Notes: generated by a model from the sequence alone, not told the origin. A stretch of 9,844 nt of DNA from Streptomyces speibonae (GCA_000715605.1 KL568556.1:82293-92136), one strand, 5' to 3'; counted from the first letter of the stretch, positions 1 through 7,037 are shown. Made by a program: numbers and translations.

Positions 1-684
1 CTGCTGACCCAGCGGCTGCATCTCCATCTCGACGAATGGCGGGCTGCCGTCGCCGAGGAGAAGGCGCTGCCGGACGTGCCGGGCGCCGATGTCTCCGTGC
101 TGGCCCAGTGCCCCTCTCCGCTGCCGGCAGGCGACGAGTCCGCGAGGGCGCTGCTGGAGGACGTCGGCCTCGGCTTCTGGTTGGAGCTGCCCCAGCGGCA
201 CGGAGCAGAGACGCGGAACCAGCGCGGGGCACTTCACCGTGCCGCCGACACCGCTGCGCAGAACATCCTCGTCGAGCAGTCTGGAACTGCCTGGTCCGAC
301 GCCGTGACCGCTGCCAGCGCCGCCGCCGCGTGGTGGGTGGGCTTCTTTGCGGTCATCCGCCACCGCGGGGTGCACCACACCACGCTGGAGCCGCACCCGG
401 GCCCGCTCCATGAGCAGGCCCTGGGCACCGCGGTCAGCGTCGTGGCCCACGGCATGGCCACGCGGGTGCTGGAGGCAGCGCTGCGTAACTCCGACGACGA
501 CCCGGCCCTCCGCGCCGCGTACTGCCGGGCCATCGAGGCCGGCGTCTGCGTCGAGCCTGAGCTGCCCCGCCTCGTCGACGAGTTGGCGGAGCTGCGGCTA
601 GTGGACCTGGTGTCCACCACGGCCCGTTGGCGGGGTCGCTTCACCAAGTACGCCGGCGGCACCGGGGCAGGGCAGGTCGAATGA
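1..684 (+). CDS. Unrecognised protein, 3' part of gene (start lies upstream)
   Basis: The reading frame is open from base 1 to a TGA at 682-684, giving 227 residues of a protein whose N-terminus is outside the window. Third codon positions are strongly G/C, as in the neighbours, so it is coding. I do not recognise the family. The visible part is soluble and mostly helical in character, with an Ala-rich stretch running into a Trp-Trp/Phe-Phe cluster (residues 101-120 of the visible part) that is too short and broken to be a clear membrane segment. A His-rich patch (HRGVHH, near 121-126) follows, and the tail is acidic and Leu-rich (about 184-204). The stop overlaps the next start as ATGA, so it is translationally coupled to the kinase-like gene and belongs to the same operon. 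An internal ATG at 76 is in frame but has no reason to be the start, since the frame continues upstream. Function is unknown. Confidence 0.7.
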   Translation: MLTQRLHLHLDEWRAAVAEEKALPDVPGADVSVLAQCPSPLPAGDESARALLEDVGLGFWLELPQRHGAETRNQRGALHRAADTAAQNILVEQSGTAWSDAVTAASAAAAWWVGFFAVIRHRGVHHTTLEPHPGPLHEQALGTAVSVVAHGMATRVLEAALRNSDDDPALRAAYCRAIEAGVCVEPELPRLVDELAELRLVDLVSTTARWRGRFTKYAGGTGAGQVE

Positions 685-1367
685 ACCACCGCCATCCGTT
701 CATCGTCATCGAGGGGCTCGACGGCACCGGCAAGACAACGCTGCGCAAGGGCCTGTTCCGGCTCTGGGAGGGGCTCTACGGCGTTACCCCGCTGTGCGTA
801 CTCACGACCAACTTCCTCGCGGCCGACCAGGCCGCTGCCATCGTCACCGGCAAGTACCAGCCGAACGCCGGGAACCGTGACGCCTACCTGTCCGCGATCG
901 CGGCGGACAAGCGGGCCACGCTGGATCGCCTCGTGCTCCCCCAGCGACCGGCCCGGCCCGTGATCGCGGATCGCTGGCTTCTCAGCGAGCTGGCCTTCTT
1001 CGCCGTCAAGCACGGCATGAGGGCGTCGGAGACGTACGAGACGCTGGCCGCGCACCTCACCGTTGCCCCCGATCTCACGCTCGTCTTGGACCTGGAGACC
1101 GACGCCTCGATGAGCCGGGCACAGGCCCGCCAGGGTGACGCCGTCCGGGCCGACTGGGACGTGCACGACGTCCAGAGCCGGGTTCGCGAGACCTACGAGG
1201 CCGTGGTCACGAAGCCCGACGAGTTCCCTCTCCTCGGCAATGTGGTCCGCCTGGACGCCCGCCGACTCCGGTCCGAAGTGCTGCTTGCCGCCTGGGACGT
1301 ACTGCGCGAACGGCAGCTGGTGCCGTCGCTCGCCGCCCACGCGGAAGGAGGAGAGACCCATGGCTGA
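681..1367 (+). CDS. Thymidylate kinase-like P-loop nucleotide kinase
   Basis: A 228-residue protein of dTMP kinase size and layout. Seen: a Walker A loop GLDGTGKT at residues 12-19 right after a beta strand (FIVIEG), a DRW motif at 97-99 in the place of the DR(Y/H/W) motif of thymidylate kinases, a strand VLDLET at 135-140 ending in an acidic residue, and a basic lid-like segment with Arg146, Arg150 and Arg156 followed by acidic residues. Family knowledge: these enzymes phosphorylate dTMP or related nucleoside monophosphates using ATP. Given the biosynthetic neighbours it more likely phosphorylates a pathway nucleotide or small phosphorylated or phosphonylated acid than supplies dTTP; that is inference. 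The ATG at 681 overlaps the previous stop (ATGA), with AGGG at 669-672 as a modest ribosome binding site. The tail overlaps the next gene by 8 bases. The true substrate cannot be read from sequence. Confidence 0.82.
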   Translation: MNHRHPFIVIEGLDGTGKTTLRKGLFRLWEGLYGVTPLCVLTTNFLAADQAAAIVTGKYQPNAGNRDAYLSAIAADKRATLDRLVLPQRPARPVIADRWLLSELAFFAVKHGMRASETYETLAAHLTVAPDLTLVLDLETDASMSRAQARQGDAVRADWDVHDVQSRVRETYEAVVTKPDEFPLLGNVVRLDARRLRSEVLLAAWDVLRERQLVPSLAAHAEGGETHG

Positions 1368-2232
1368 CGGCACGAACGCGACGCGTCTGCGCCAGGCCCT
1401 CGACGACAGCGAGCGGAAGCACCCGCTTCTTGCGATCGGTGCGGTGAACGCGCTCGCCGCGCACGTCGCGGTGGAGGCGGGCTTTGACGCCCTGTGGGTG
1501 AGCGGTCTGGAGGTGTCGGCGGCCTCCGGGCTGCCGGACGCCAACGTCCTGGGCCCCCGGGACCTGTCCGACGTGGTCACCTCGCTAGGCCGTGTCACCG
1601 AACTCCCCATCATCGTGGACATTGACAACGCGGGCGGCTCGGGGCGCACGGCGGAGCGGTTCGCGTACGACCTGATGCGCGCCGGAGCCGCTGCGGTGTG
1701 TGTCGAGGACAGCGCGTACCCGAAGTGCAACAGCTTCGCTGCCCACCGGGCGCAGACCCTCGCCGACCGGGAGCTTCTGTGCGAGCAGGTGGGGCGCATA
1801 CGGAAGGTCGCCGGTGACGGCCTCATGGTCGTGGCCCGCACCGAGGCCCTGATCGCCGGGGAGAAGGACATGGCCACGGCGATCGCCCGCGCCAAGGCAT
1901 ACGCCGAGGCCGGAGCGGATGCGCTACTCATCCACTCCAAGGACACGACCGGTGATCAGGCGCTGACCATCGGACGTGCGTGGAGCCACGACGTGCCGCT
2001 GGTCAGCGTGCCCACGGCGTTCCCCGACCTGAGCGCTGCCGAACTCGGCGAGGCCGGCTTCCGCCTCTGCATCTACGCGAACCAGCTCAGCCGTGCCGCC
2101 CTCGCGGGTATGCGCACCGCCGCTCGTCAGTTCCAGCGCGGAGGGAGCTTCCGCTCCACCGTCGCGGGCTCTTTGGCGGAGGTCGGCGACCTGATGCGCG
2201 TCGGCGAACCGGAGGCGCTGTCGTGCCTCTGA
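1360..2232 (+). CDS. Phosphoenolpyruvate mutase / isocitrate lyase family enzyme
   Basis: 290 residues, the normal length for phosphoenolpyruvate (PEP) mutases. By eye the PEP mutase active-site set is present: Asp60 (LPDAN, the D58 position of the mussel enzyme), Asp87 and Asp89 (VDIDN), Glu116-Asp117, Lys122, Asn124 and Ser125 (EDSAYPKCNS), Arg160 (ARTEA) and His192 (LLIHSK). The mutase signature is normally EDKxxxKxNS; here the first Lys is Ser118. The KxNS part argues against isocitrate or methylisocitrate lyase, which carry a Lys-Lys/Arg-Cys-Gly-His motif. PEP mutase makes phosphonopyruvate, the entry step to nearly all C-P natural products; phosphonopyruvate hydrolase and oxaloacetate hydrolase are related alternatives. 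The start at 1360 is fixed by GGAAGGAGGAG just upstream and overlaps the kinase-like gene. No thiamine-dependent phosphonopyruvate decarboxylase is in view, but a dehydrogenase that could reduce phosphonopyruvate lies two genes on. Family is sure; mutase activity is probable, not proven. Confidence 0.88.
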   Translation: MADGTNATRLRQALDDSERKHPLLAIGAVNALAAHVAVEAGFDALWVSGLEVSAASGLPDANVLGPRDLSDVVTSLGRVTELPIIVDIDNAGGSGRTAERFAYDLMRAGAAAVCVEDSAYPKCNSFAAHRAQTLADRELLCEQVGRIRKVAGDGLMVVARTEALIAGEKDMATAIARAKAYAEAGADALLIHSKDTTGDQALTIGRAWSHDVPLVSVPTAFPDLSAAELGEAGFRLCIYANQLSRAALAGMRTAARQFQRGGSFRSTVAGSLAEVGDLMRVGEPEALSCL

Positions 2233-2693
2233 CGCCCGAGCTGCCTCGGATCAGTGTGTCCGTGAAGGCGGCGATCGTGCGCGACGGCACCGTCCTGCTG
2301 CTGTCGTATGACGACGAAGCCGGGTTCCACTACAACCTCCCGGGTGGCAAGGCCCAGGTCGGCGAAGACCTGCGTCAGGCCGTGAACCGCAAGGTCGCAC
2401 AGGAGACCGGCCTCCAGGTCGTGGCCCGGCGTCTGCTGTGCGTCGTCGAGTACGTCCCCGAGTCGTGGCAGGGCGAGTTCGGAGACGTACAGAAGGTTCA
2501 GTTCAACTTCCTCGCCGAGCAGGTGGACGACGCCGAGCCGCGCATGCCGGAACCTCCGGACCCGATCCAGGTGGGCTTCGAGTGGGTTCCGCTGGAACGT
2601 CTGAACGACGTGTACCTGCTGCCCCGGATCAACCGCCCGCTATCGGCGGCGTTGAACGGGGAGCTCGCCGACCCCTTCGTGGACAGGTGGTGA
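2223..2693 (+). CDS. Nudix-fold protein with degraded catalytic box
   Basis: 156 residues from a GTG at 2223, chosen because GGAGG at 2211-2215 sits 7 bases upstream; the start overlaps the mutase gene by 10 bases. The Nudix box (G-x5-E-x7-REUxEExGU) is recognisable at residues 42-64: Gly42, Glu48, Arg56, then Lys57-Val-Ala-Gln60-Glu61-Thr-Gly63-Leu64. The first catalytic Glu of REUxEE is Lys and the second is Gln; only the last Glu (61) remains. The rest of the fold is normal, with strands before the box (VKAAIV, VLLLSY), NLPGGK leading in, and WVPLERL in the usual place near the C-terminus. Family knowledge: Nudix enzymes split nucleoside diphosphates linked to another group, and the lost glutamates bind metal or act as base. 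The protein may be weakly active, use another acid, or be a binding protein. In this operon a role on a nucleotide-linked intermediate is plausible. Confidence 0.85.
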   Translation: MPLTPELPRISVSVKAAIVRDGTVLLLSYDDEAGFHYNLPGGKAQVGEDLRQAVNRKVAQETGLQVVARRLLCVVEYVPESWQGEFGDVQKVQFNFLAEQVDDAEPRMPEPPDPIQVGFEWVPLERLNDVYLLPRINRPLSAALNGELADPFVDRW

Positions 2694-2698
2694 CCTTC

Positions 2699-3364
2699 AT
2701 GGATCCGACGTTGAAGGATCTGCGGGAGTGGCTGCTGCGGGAGCACTCCGGGACGGTCTGTGCCGACCGACTCAGCGTGATCGCCGGCGAGCTCGCCGAC
2801 CTGAGCGCCCGCGGTCTACCGGGCGCCGTGGTGGAACTCGGCTGCTACAGGGGCGCGATGGCCCTCTGGATGCGTAGCGTGCTCGACTGGCTGGGCGACC
2901 GCGACCGCGCGATCCACGTCTTCGACTCCTTCCAGGGCATGCCCGCGCCCGGCGCCGAAGACTCGGACCATCTGGCGGCGGGCGAGCTCCGGTCGTCCCC
3001 GGACGACGTGCGCGCCACGCACGCGGCCTGGGGCAGGCCGGCGCCGGTCATCCATCCGGGATGGTTCGACGAGACCCTTCCCAAGGAGCTGCCCGACGAG
3101 ATCGCGTTCGTCTACCTGGACGGCGACTTCTACGACTCGACCCTCACGGGACTCACGCACTGCGTCACCCGCCTGGTACCGACGGGTGTGTTGCTCGTCG
3201 ACGACTACGCGGACACTGCGGTCAATCCGCGGGCCTGGGACGGGCTCCCCGGGGTGAAGCGCGCCTGCGACGCGTACTTCGGCGCGCCGTCGCCCGTGAC
3301 CGTCGTCGTCGGCGAGGGTGATCTCGCCTTCGGCAGGTACGAGAAGCCGGAGTCTCTCGGATGA
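2699..3364 (+). CDS. TylF/MycF-type SAM-dependent O-methyltransferase
   Basis: 221 residues. The SAM-binding start is VVELGCYRGAMA (44-55), then VFDSFQGMP (74-82), a signature of the TylF/MycF macrocin O-methyltransferase family, then YLDGDFYDST (139-148) and LLVDDY (165-170). Asp141, Asp168 and Asp169 match the positions that bind the magnesium ion in MycF, so a metal-dependent O-methyl transfer to vicinal oxygens, or an oxygen next to another ligand, is likely. The length is a little shorter than TylF/MycF at the N-terminus. Start: ATG 2699 has AGGTGG (2685-2690) 8 bases upstream; an in-frame GTG at 2690 overlaps the Nudix stop as GTGA and would add three residues, but its spacing to AGG is too short. 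Known members modify sugars on macrolides; here the acceptor could be a hydroxy acid or nucleotide-linked intermediate. The family is clear; the substrate is unknown. Confidence 0.87.
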   Translation: MDPTLKDLREWLLREHSGTVCADRLSVIAGELADLSARGLPGAVVELGCYRGAMALWMRSVLDWLGDRDRAIHVFDSFQGMPAPGAEDSDHLAAGELRSSPDDVRATHAAWGRPAPVIHPGWFDETLPKELPDEIAFVYLDGDFYDSTLTGLTHCVTRLVPTGVLLVDDYADTAVNPRAWDGLPGVKRACDAYFGAPSPVTVVVGEGDLAFGRYEKPESLG

Positions 3365-4284
3365 GCGCAGTCCTCGTGGTGCGCGGTGCGGCGGACTCGG
3401 GGGCGATCCGCCGCGCGCTGCCCGGCGTTCTTGTGCACGACTTACTGGACCTGAACTCGCCTCTGCCCGCCGACACGGCCGTGATCGTCCTGCGTTCAGG
3501 CGTCCGTCTCGGCGAGCGGGAGCTCGACGCGCTCCCTCGTCTGCGGCACGTCGTACGGACCGGCTCCGGCATCGACCACATCGACGTGAGCGCCCTCCGC
3601 AAGCGTGGCATCACTCTGCACCGAAACGCCGAGGCCAGCGCGGGCGCCGTGGGCGAGTGGGTCCTCGCCGCTGCCCTCGCACTGGCCCGGCGGATCCCCT
3701 TAGGGCAGCACGCGCTGCTGCTCGGCCAGCACGAGAAGCAGGCATGCATGGGCGCGTCACTCCGCACCCTGGCCACAGGGATCTGGGGCGCGGGCCCGGT
3801 GGGGCTGGCCGCCGACTGGGCCCTCGCCCCCTACGTGGGCCGCACATCCTTCGCTGCGTGGCCGTCGAACCCTCCCGGTCTGCATGAGCTGTCGCAGACA
3901 GCGCTCATGGAGCAGTCGCAGGTACACGTGATCGCTCTGCCGCTGCGCCCCACGACCGAAAATCTCATCGGCGAGGACTTCCTCGCACGCGTCGCGCCGC
4001 AGCGGCCTCTGCTGATCTGCGCCGGGCGGCTGGAGACCCTCGACATCGCCGCCTGCCTGCGGGCACTGGCGGACGGGAGGCTCTCGGGTCTCGCCCTCGA
4101 CCCGGTCGAGCGGGAGCACCTGCCGCTCCTCACCGACTCCACAACGCCGCTCAACCTCCTGGTCTCACCCCACATCGGCGCCCAGCGCTCCGACGTGCGG
4201 GGCGCGCTCGACCGATGGGCCGTCGATCTCCTCAAGGAGATCACTGCCGACGACAAAGTCCTGATGGAAGGAGGGCACCGGTGA
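3361..4284 (+). CDS. D-isomer-specific 2-hydroxyacid dehydrogenase-like protein (two TTA codons)
   Basis: 307 residues with the layout of NAD(P)-dependent D-2-hydroxyacid dehydrogenases: a substrate-binding half with VRTGSGIDHID (65-75) and NAEASAGAVGEW (89-100), a Rossmann loop GAGPVG (143-148), and the catalytic set Arg223 (CAGRLETLD), Glu250 (DPVERE) and His271 (SPHIGAQ). These enzymes interconvert a 2-keto acid and a D-2-hydroxy acid. The acidic residue that usually ends the second Rossmann strand (Tyr-Asp-Pro in typical members) is missing; the region reads AAWPSN (165-170), so NADP(H) use or altered binding is possible. Leu28 and Leu114 are TTA codons (3442-3444, 3700-3702), the only in-frame TTAs I found in the window. 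In Streptomyces this ties expression to the bldA tRNA and to development. Phosphonopyruvate from the upstream mutase is an attractive substrate, by inference. ATG overlaps the previous stop (ATGA); GGAG lies at 3349-3352. Confidence 0.85.
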   Translation: MSAVLVVRGAADSGAIRRALPGVLVHDLLDLNSPLPADTAVIVLRSGVRLGERELDALPRLRHVVRTGSGIDHIDVSALRKRGITLHRNAEASAGAVGEWVLAAALALARRIPLGQHALLLGQHEKQACMGASLRTLATGIWGAGPVGLAADWALAPYVGRTSFAAWPSNPPGLHELSQTALMEQSQVHVIALPLRPTTENLIGEDFLARVAPQRPLLICAGRLETLDIAACLRALADGRLSGLALDPVEREHLPLLTDSTTPLNLLVSPHIGAQRSDVRGALDRWAVDLLKEITADDKVLMEGGHR

Positions 4285-5147
4285 ACCCATCGGCACGACG
4301 ACGCCGGGAGATCGCCGACAAAGTCGCCCAGGCGCTGCTCGCATCCGGTGAGGCCCGCGAGGTCTGGCTGGAGGGAGCCCTCGCCTGCGGCTTCGCCCAC
4401 GCGGCGAGCGACATCGACCTGCGTTGCCTCGTGTACGGCCCCCTTCCGGCGTGGGAGTCACGCATCGTGGACGGCGTCCGTGTCGATCTCCAGGCGACGG
4501 CGCCTCAACGAGCCGAGGAACTCCGTCACCTGCTCCGCTCCTTCGACGTCCGCCGCGACGATCTCGGATCGTTCCGCCGGGTACGCGCCTCGATGCACGA
4601 CCTCATGTGTCTGCGCACCGCTCTCTCGTACGGCTCCGGACGCTGGGATCCGGTGCTCGACCCCGGGGAGCGCCAGGGCTACCAACGCTGGGCAGTCGCC
4701 GACCAGGCCGAGGTCGCGGCGAGCCTCGCCGAAGACCTGACCGGCCTCGTCGAGGACGGCCTGGCCGAATCGGCCGGCGTCGTGTGCCGGAAGCTGGAGA
4801 CCTGTCTCGCCGCGCTCGGCTGCGCGGCGGCTGGCCACCCAGTCCTGGGCGACAAGTGGCTACCGCTGCTTGCCAGCGCTCCGTTCCATCCGCCGATCGC
4901 CCCGCCCCGCACGGAAACGTGGGAGTGGTTCCGTCCGGTTCAGCGACGCGTGACCAGAGCGCTCCTGAGCTGCTGGCCCGTCAACGACCCGCTGCGGACG
5001 CCCCCCAACCTGGGTGCCCCTGACGTCGGTTGGCTGCCCCAGCGGTATGCCGACGGGTGGTTTCTTCGCCGCGGCGACGTCCACATCCCCATCACCGGCG
5101 GACAGCTTCTCGGGTGGCTGTCCACGGTCTCCACCGATGGCGCGTAG
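4281..5147 (+). CDS. Pol-beta superfamily nucleotidyltransferase-like protein
   Basis: 288 residues. The N-terminal domain has a nucleotidyltransferase core: VWLEGALACGFAHAASDIDL at residues 28-47, corresponding to the hG(S/G)x(9-13)DxD pattern, with Asp44 and Asp46 as metal ligands and Asp69 (VDLQ) as the likely third acid on the next strand. The usual Gly-Ser is Gly32-Ala33, which removes a side chain that normally contacts the triphosphate. The rest is a helical domain with several conserved-looking charged and Trp residues, as in antibiotic nucleotidyltransferases. Such proteins transfer a nucleoside monophosphate to a hydroxyl of a small molecule, or to a protein. In this operon it may activate or mask the product of the mutase/dehydrogenase/methyltransferase steps; that is inference. 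GTG 4281 overlaps the previous stop (GTGA) and has a strong site, GGAAGGAGGG at 4266-4275. Confidence 0.75.
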   Translation: MNPSARRRREIADKVAQALLASGEAREVWLEGALACGFAHAASDIDLRCLVYGPLPAWESRIVDGVRVDLQATAPQRAEELRHLLRSFDVRRDDLGSFRRVRASMHDLMCLRTALSYGSGRWDPVLDPGERQGYQRWAVADQAEVAASLAEDLTGLVEDGLAESAGVVCRKLETCLAALGCAAAGHPVLGDKWLPLLASAPFHPPIAPPRTETWEWFRPVQRRVTRALLSCWPVNDPLRTPPNLGAPDVGWLPQRYADGWFLRRGDVHIPITGGQLLGWLSTVSTDGA

Positions 5148-5158
5148 ACCGCGCCTCT

Positions 5159-5171
5159 CCTCCTCGGGAGG
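5159..5171 (+). promoter_or_regulatory. Small hairpin that can hide the ribosome binding site of the radical SAM gene
   Basis: In the 30-base gap before the radical SAM gene, CCTCC (5159-5163), a 3-base loop and GGAGG (5167-5171) form a perfect 5-bp inverted repeat. GGAGG is also the ribosome binding site, 6 bases from the ATG at 5178. An alternative pairing exists between AGACC (5146-5150) and GGTCT (5170-5174). This is the only junction in the first seven genes that does not overlap, so translation of the maturase may be set separately. The stem is short and could be chance in such GC-rich DNA. Confidence 0.3.
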
Positions 5172-5177
5172 TCTCTG

Positions 5178-7037
5178 ATGCCCGTCACCCGCACCGCCCC
5201 CACGGACCTGGAGAGTCTCTACGCCCCAATGTCGAGCACCGGGCTGGACACGGCGGTCTCCGTCATCCTCAAGCTGCGGGGAGAGACCTGCGACATCGAC
5301 TGCCTGTACTGCTTCGAGAAGCGCAAGGAGTCACCGGGCGGCGCCCGTATCAGCACGGCACAGGTCCACCGCCTCGGTTCGATCTTCTCCGGGCGTCCAC
5401 TCAGCGTCGAACTCCACGGCGGGGAGCCCCTGACAGCAGGCCGGGAACGGATCGCGGAGATCCTGGACGCGCTCGCCGCACAGCCGAACGTCATCCGCGT
5501 GAGCCTCCAGACCAACGGTCTCCAGCTTGACGACGCCTGGCTGGACCTGTTCGAGCGGCACTACCCGGAGCTGGAGATCGGCATTTCCCTTGACGGGGAC
5601 GCGCTCGGTAACTCGTGGCGCGTGGGTTACGACGGCCGCCCCACGTATCCGCGAGTGGTCGAAGCCCTGGAGCTCCTCGGCCGTCGGGAACGCCGCGTCG
5701 GCGTCATCTGCGCCGTCACCCCCTACGTCCTCGGCCGGGCCTCCGAGGTCATGGAGCACCTCGCCTCCTTCCCCGCCGTGACGACGGTCAGCCTGGTGCC
5801 GTGCTTCGACGCCGCGGTCACCCGGTCGACCACGGTGGCCGGATCCCGTACGCCGACCAGCCGGGCACTCCAGCGACGGGCCATCGGCCCCACCGGCCCG
5901 GCCTGGGCCGTCACACCTCGTCAGTACGCCGACTTCGTGCTGGAGGCCGCCCACCACTGGGTCGCCGACGGCCTCTTCCGCCGCGCCAAGCTGGAGCCCG
6001 TCGTCTCCGTCATCCGCCGCCTGAGGGGTCTACAAACCCGTTCCTGTCACTTCTCCGAGCTGAAGTGCGACCACGTCCTCACCCTCTATCCCGACGACCG
6101 CCTGGGAAGCTGTGACGAGCTGCCCTGGCCGCAGGCCGGCCTCGCCTCCCTCGGCGGCGTCCACACCGAGGCGGACGTGGCCAGTGCCCAGGGCGGCTCT
6201 CGCTTGCTTCAGCAGGCACGCTCCCTGGTCACGAAGTGCACGACCTGCGACTACCGCGACACCTGCGGCGCGGGCTGCCCGGCGGTCCGCCTCCGCTTCG
6301 CCGCCGCAGGCGACGAGGACGCGTACTGCGATCACCGCATACGCCTGATCGACGGCGTCGCCGCCCTCCTCACCCAACCGGACCTCCCGCCCGGTGCCTC
6401 ATGTTCCCGGTTGCGCTGGCGCCCCGTCCGCCCCAACAACATGCACCACGTCTCCGCCTTCCTGGCCCGCTGGGACGACCCCACTGTTCCCCGCTCGCCC
6501 GCGCGTCTCCAGGTCAGCGCCAACGGGAACATCAACACGGTCGGCCTCCCCGGCGTGCACGAGGCAGACGATCTCGACCCCCACCATCCCCAGTGGTACG
6601 AGGGCATCGAGCCCGGCATCCGCCCGGTCGTCGACGTGCTCACCTCAGGCTGGAACACCGTCACCTACGACAGCTGCCAGGGCCACGCCTACGCCGACCT
6701 CCCCGGAGACGAGCCCCGGTTCCTCTCGGTCGGCATCCTGCCGCGCGACCGTGCCGAGTACGCGCGTACAGCGGTCCGCCTGTGCCGTGCCGCCAGCCGA
6801 GCCGAGTCCTCCCTGCCCGGGGCGTGTTCGCTGGTCCTCGGTCGCAGCGAACTCACGTGCCGCACCACCGGCCGGATCTATCCGACGCTCGACCTCCATC
6901 TCATGCCCGCTGCCGGCACCACGTCAGCCGAGTACTTCGAGGACCTCGCCCAAGCGGTGCACGTACTCACGGTGGCCCTGGCCGAAGCCGCCTCTGTCCC
7001 GCCCTCCAGCCCCTGCGCGTGCGGAGGCGAGCAATGA
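5178..7037 (+). CDS. Radical SAM/SPASM peptide maturase with long C-terminal extension
   Basis: 619 residues. The radical SAM core has Cys38-x3-Cys42-x2-Cys45 (CDIDCLYC) for the SAM-binding 4Fe-4S cluster, followed by GGEP at 81-84 and SLQTNG (109-114). A SPASM domain follows, with Cys297, Cys312, Cys354, Cys357, Cys363, Cys367 and Cys384 in the usual CxxCx5CxxxC arrangement, so two auxiliary clusters are likely. The arrangement resembles FxsB-type and other RiPP maturases, which make C-C, C-O or C-N bonds on peptide side chains. Residues about 405-619 form an extra domain I cannot assign, with TYDSCQGH (496-503), FLSVGILP (515-522) and a final helix. The usual separate leader-binding (PqqD-like) protein is not in view, so this extension may help bind the peptide; that is inference. 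The next gene overlaps (ATGA) and a small peptide gene follows, the expected setting for a RiPP maturase. ATG 5178 is supported by GGGAGG at 5166-5171. Confidence 0.92.
   Translation: MPVTRTAPTDLESLYAPMSSTGLDTAVSVILKLRGETCDIDCLYCFEKRKESPGGARISTAQVHRLGSIFSGRPLSVELHGGEPLTAGRERIAEILDALAAQPNVIRVSLQTNGLQLDDAWLDLFERHYPELEIGISLDGDALGNSWRVGYDGRPTYPRVVEALELLGRRERRVGVICAVTPYVLGRASEVMEHLASFPAVTTVSLVPCFDAAVTRSTTVAGSRTPTSRALQRRAIGPTGPAWAVTPRQYADFVLEAAHHWVADGLFRRAKLEPVVSVIRRLRGLQTRSCHFSELKCDHVLTLYPDDRLGSCDELPWPQAGLASLGGVHTEADVASAQGGSRLLQQARSLVTKCTTCDYRDTCGAGCPAVRLRFAAAGDEDAYCDHRIRLIDGVAALLTQPDLPPGASCSRLRWRPVRPNNMHHVSAFLARWDDPTVPRSPARLQVSANGNINTVGLPGVHEADDLDPHHPQWYEGIEPGIRPVVDVLTSGWNTVTYDSCQGHAYADLPGDEPRFLSVGILPRDRAEYARTAVRLCRAASRAESSLPGACSLVLGRSELTCRTTGRIYPTLDLHLMPAAGTTSAEYFEDLAQAVHVLTVALAEAASVPPSSPCACGGEQ

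Noticed and set aside
234..1946. A 570-codon open frame on the minus strand
   Set aside because: It lies opposite three well-supported + strand genes with clear motifs. Its sequence is low-complexity Arg/Ser/Ala typical of antisense frames in high-GC DNA.
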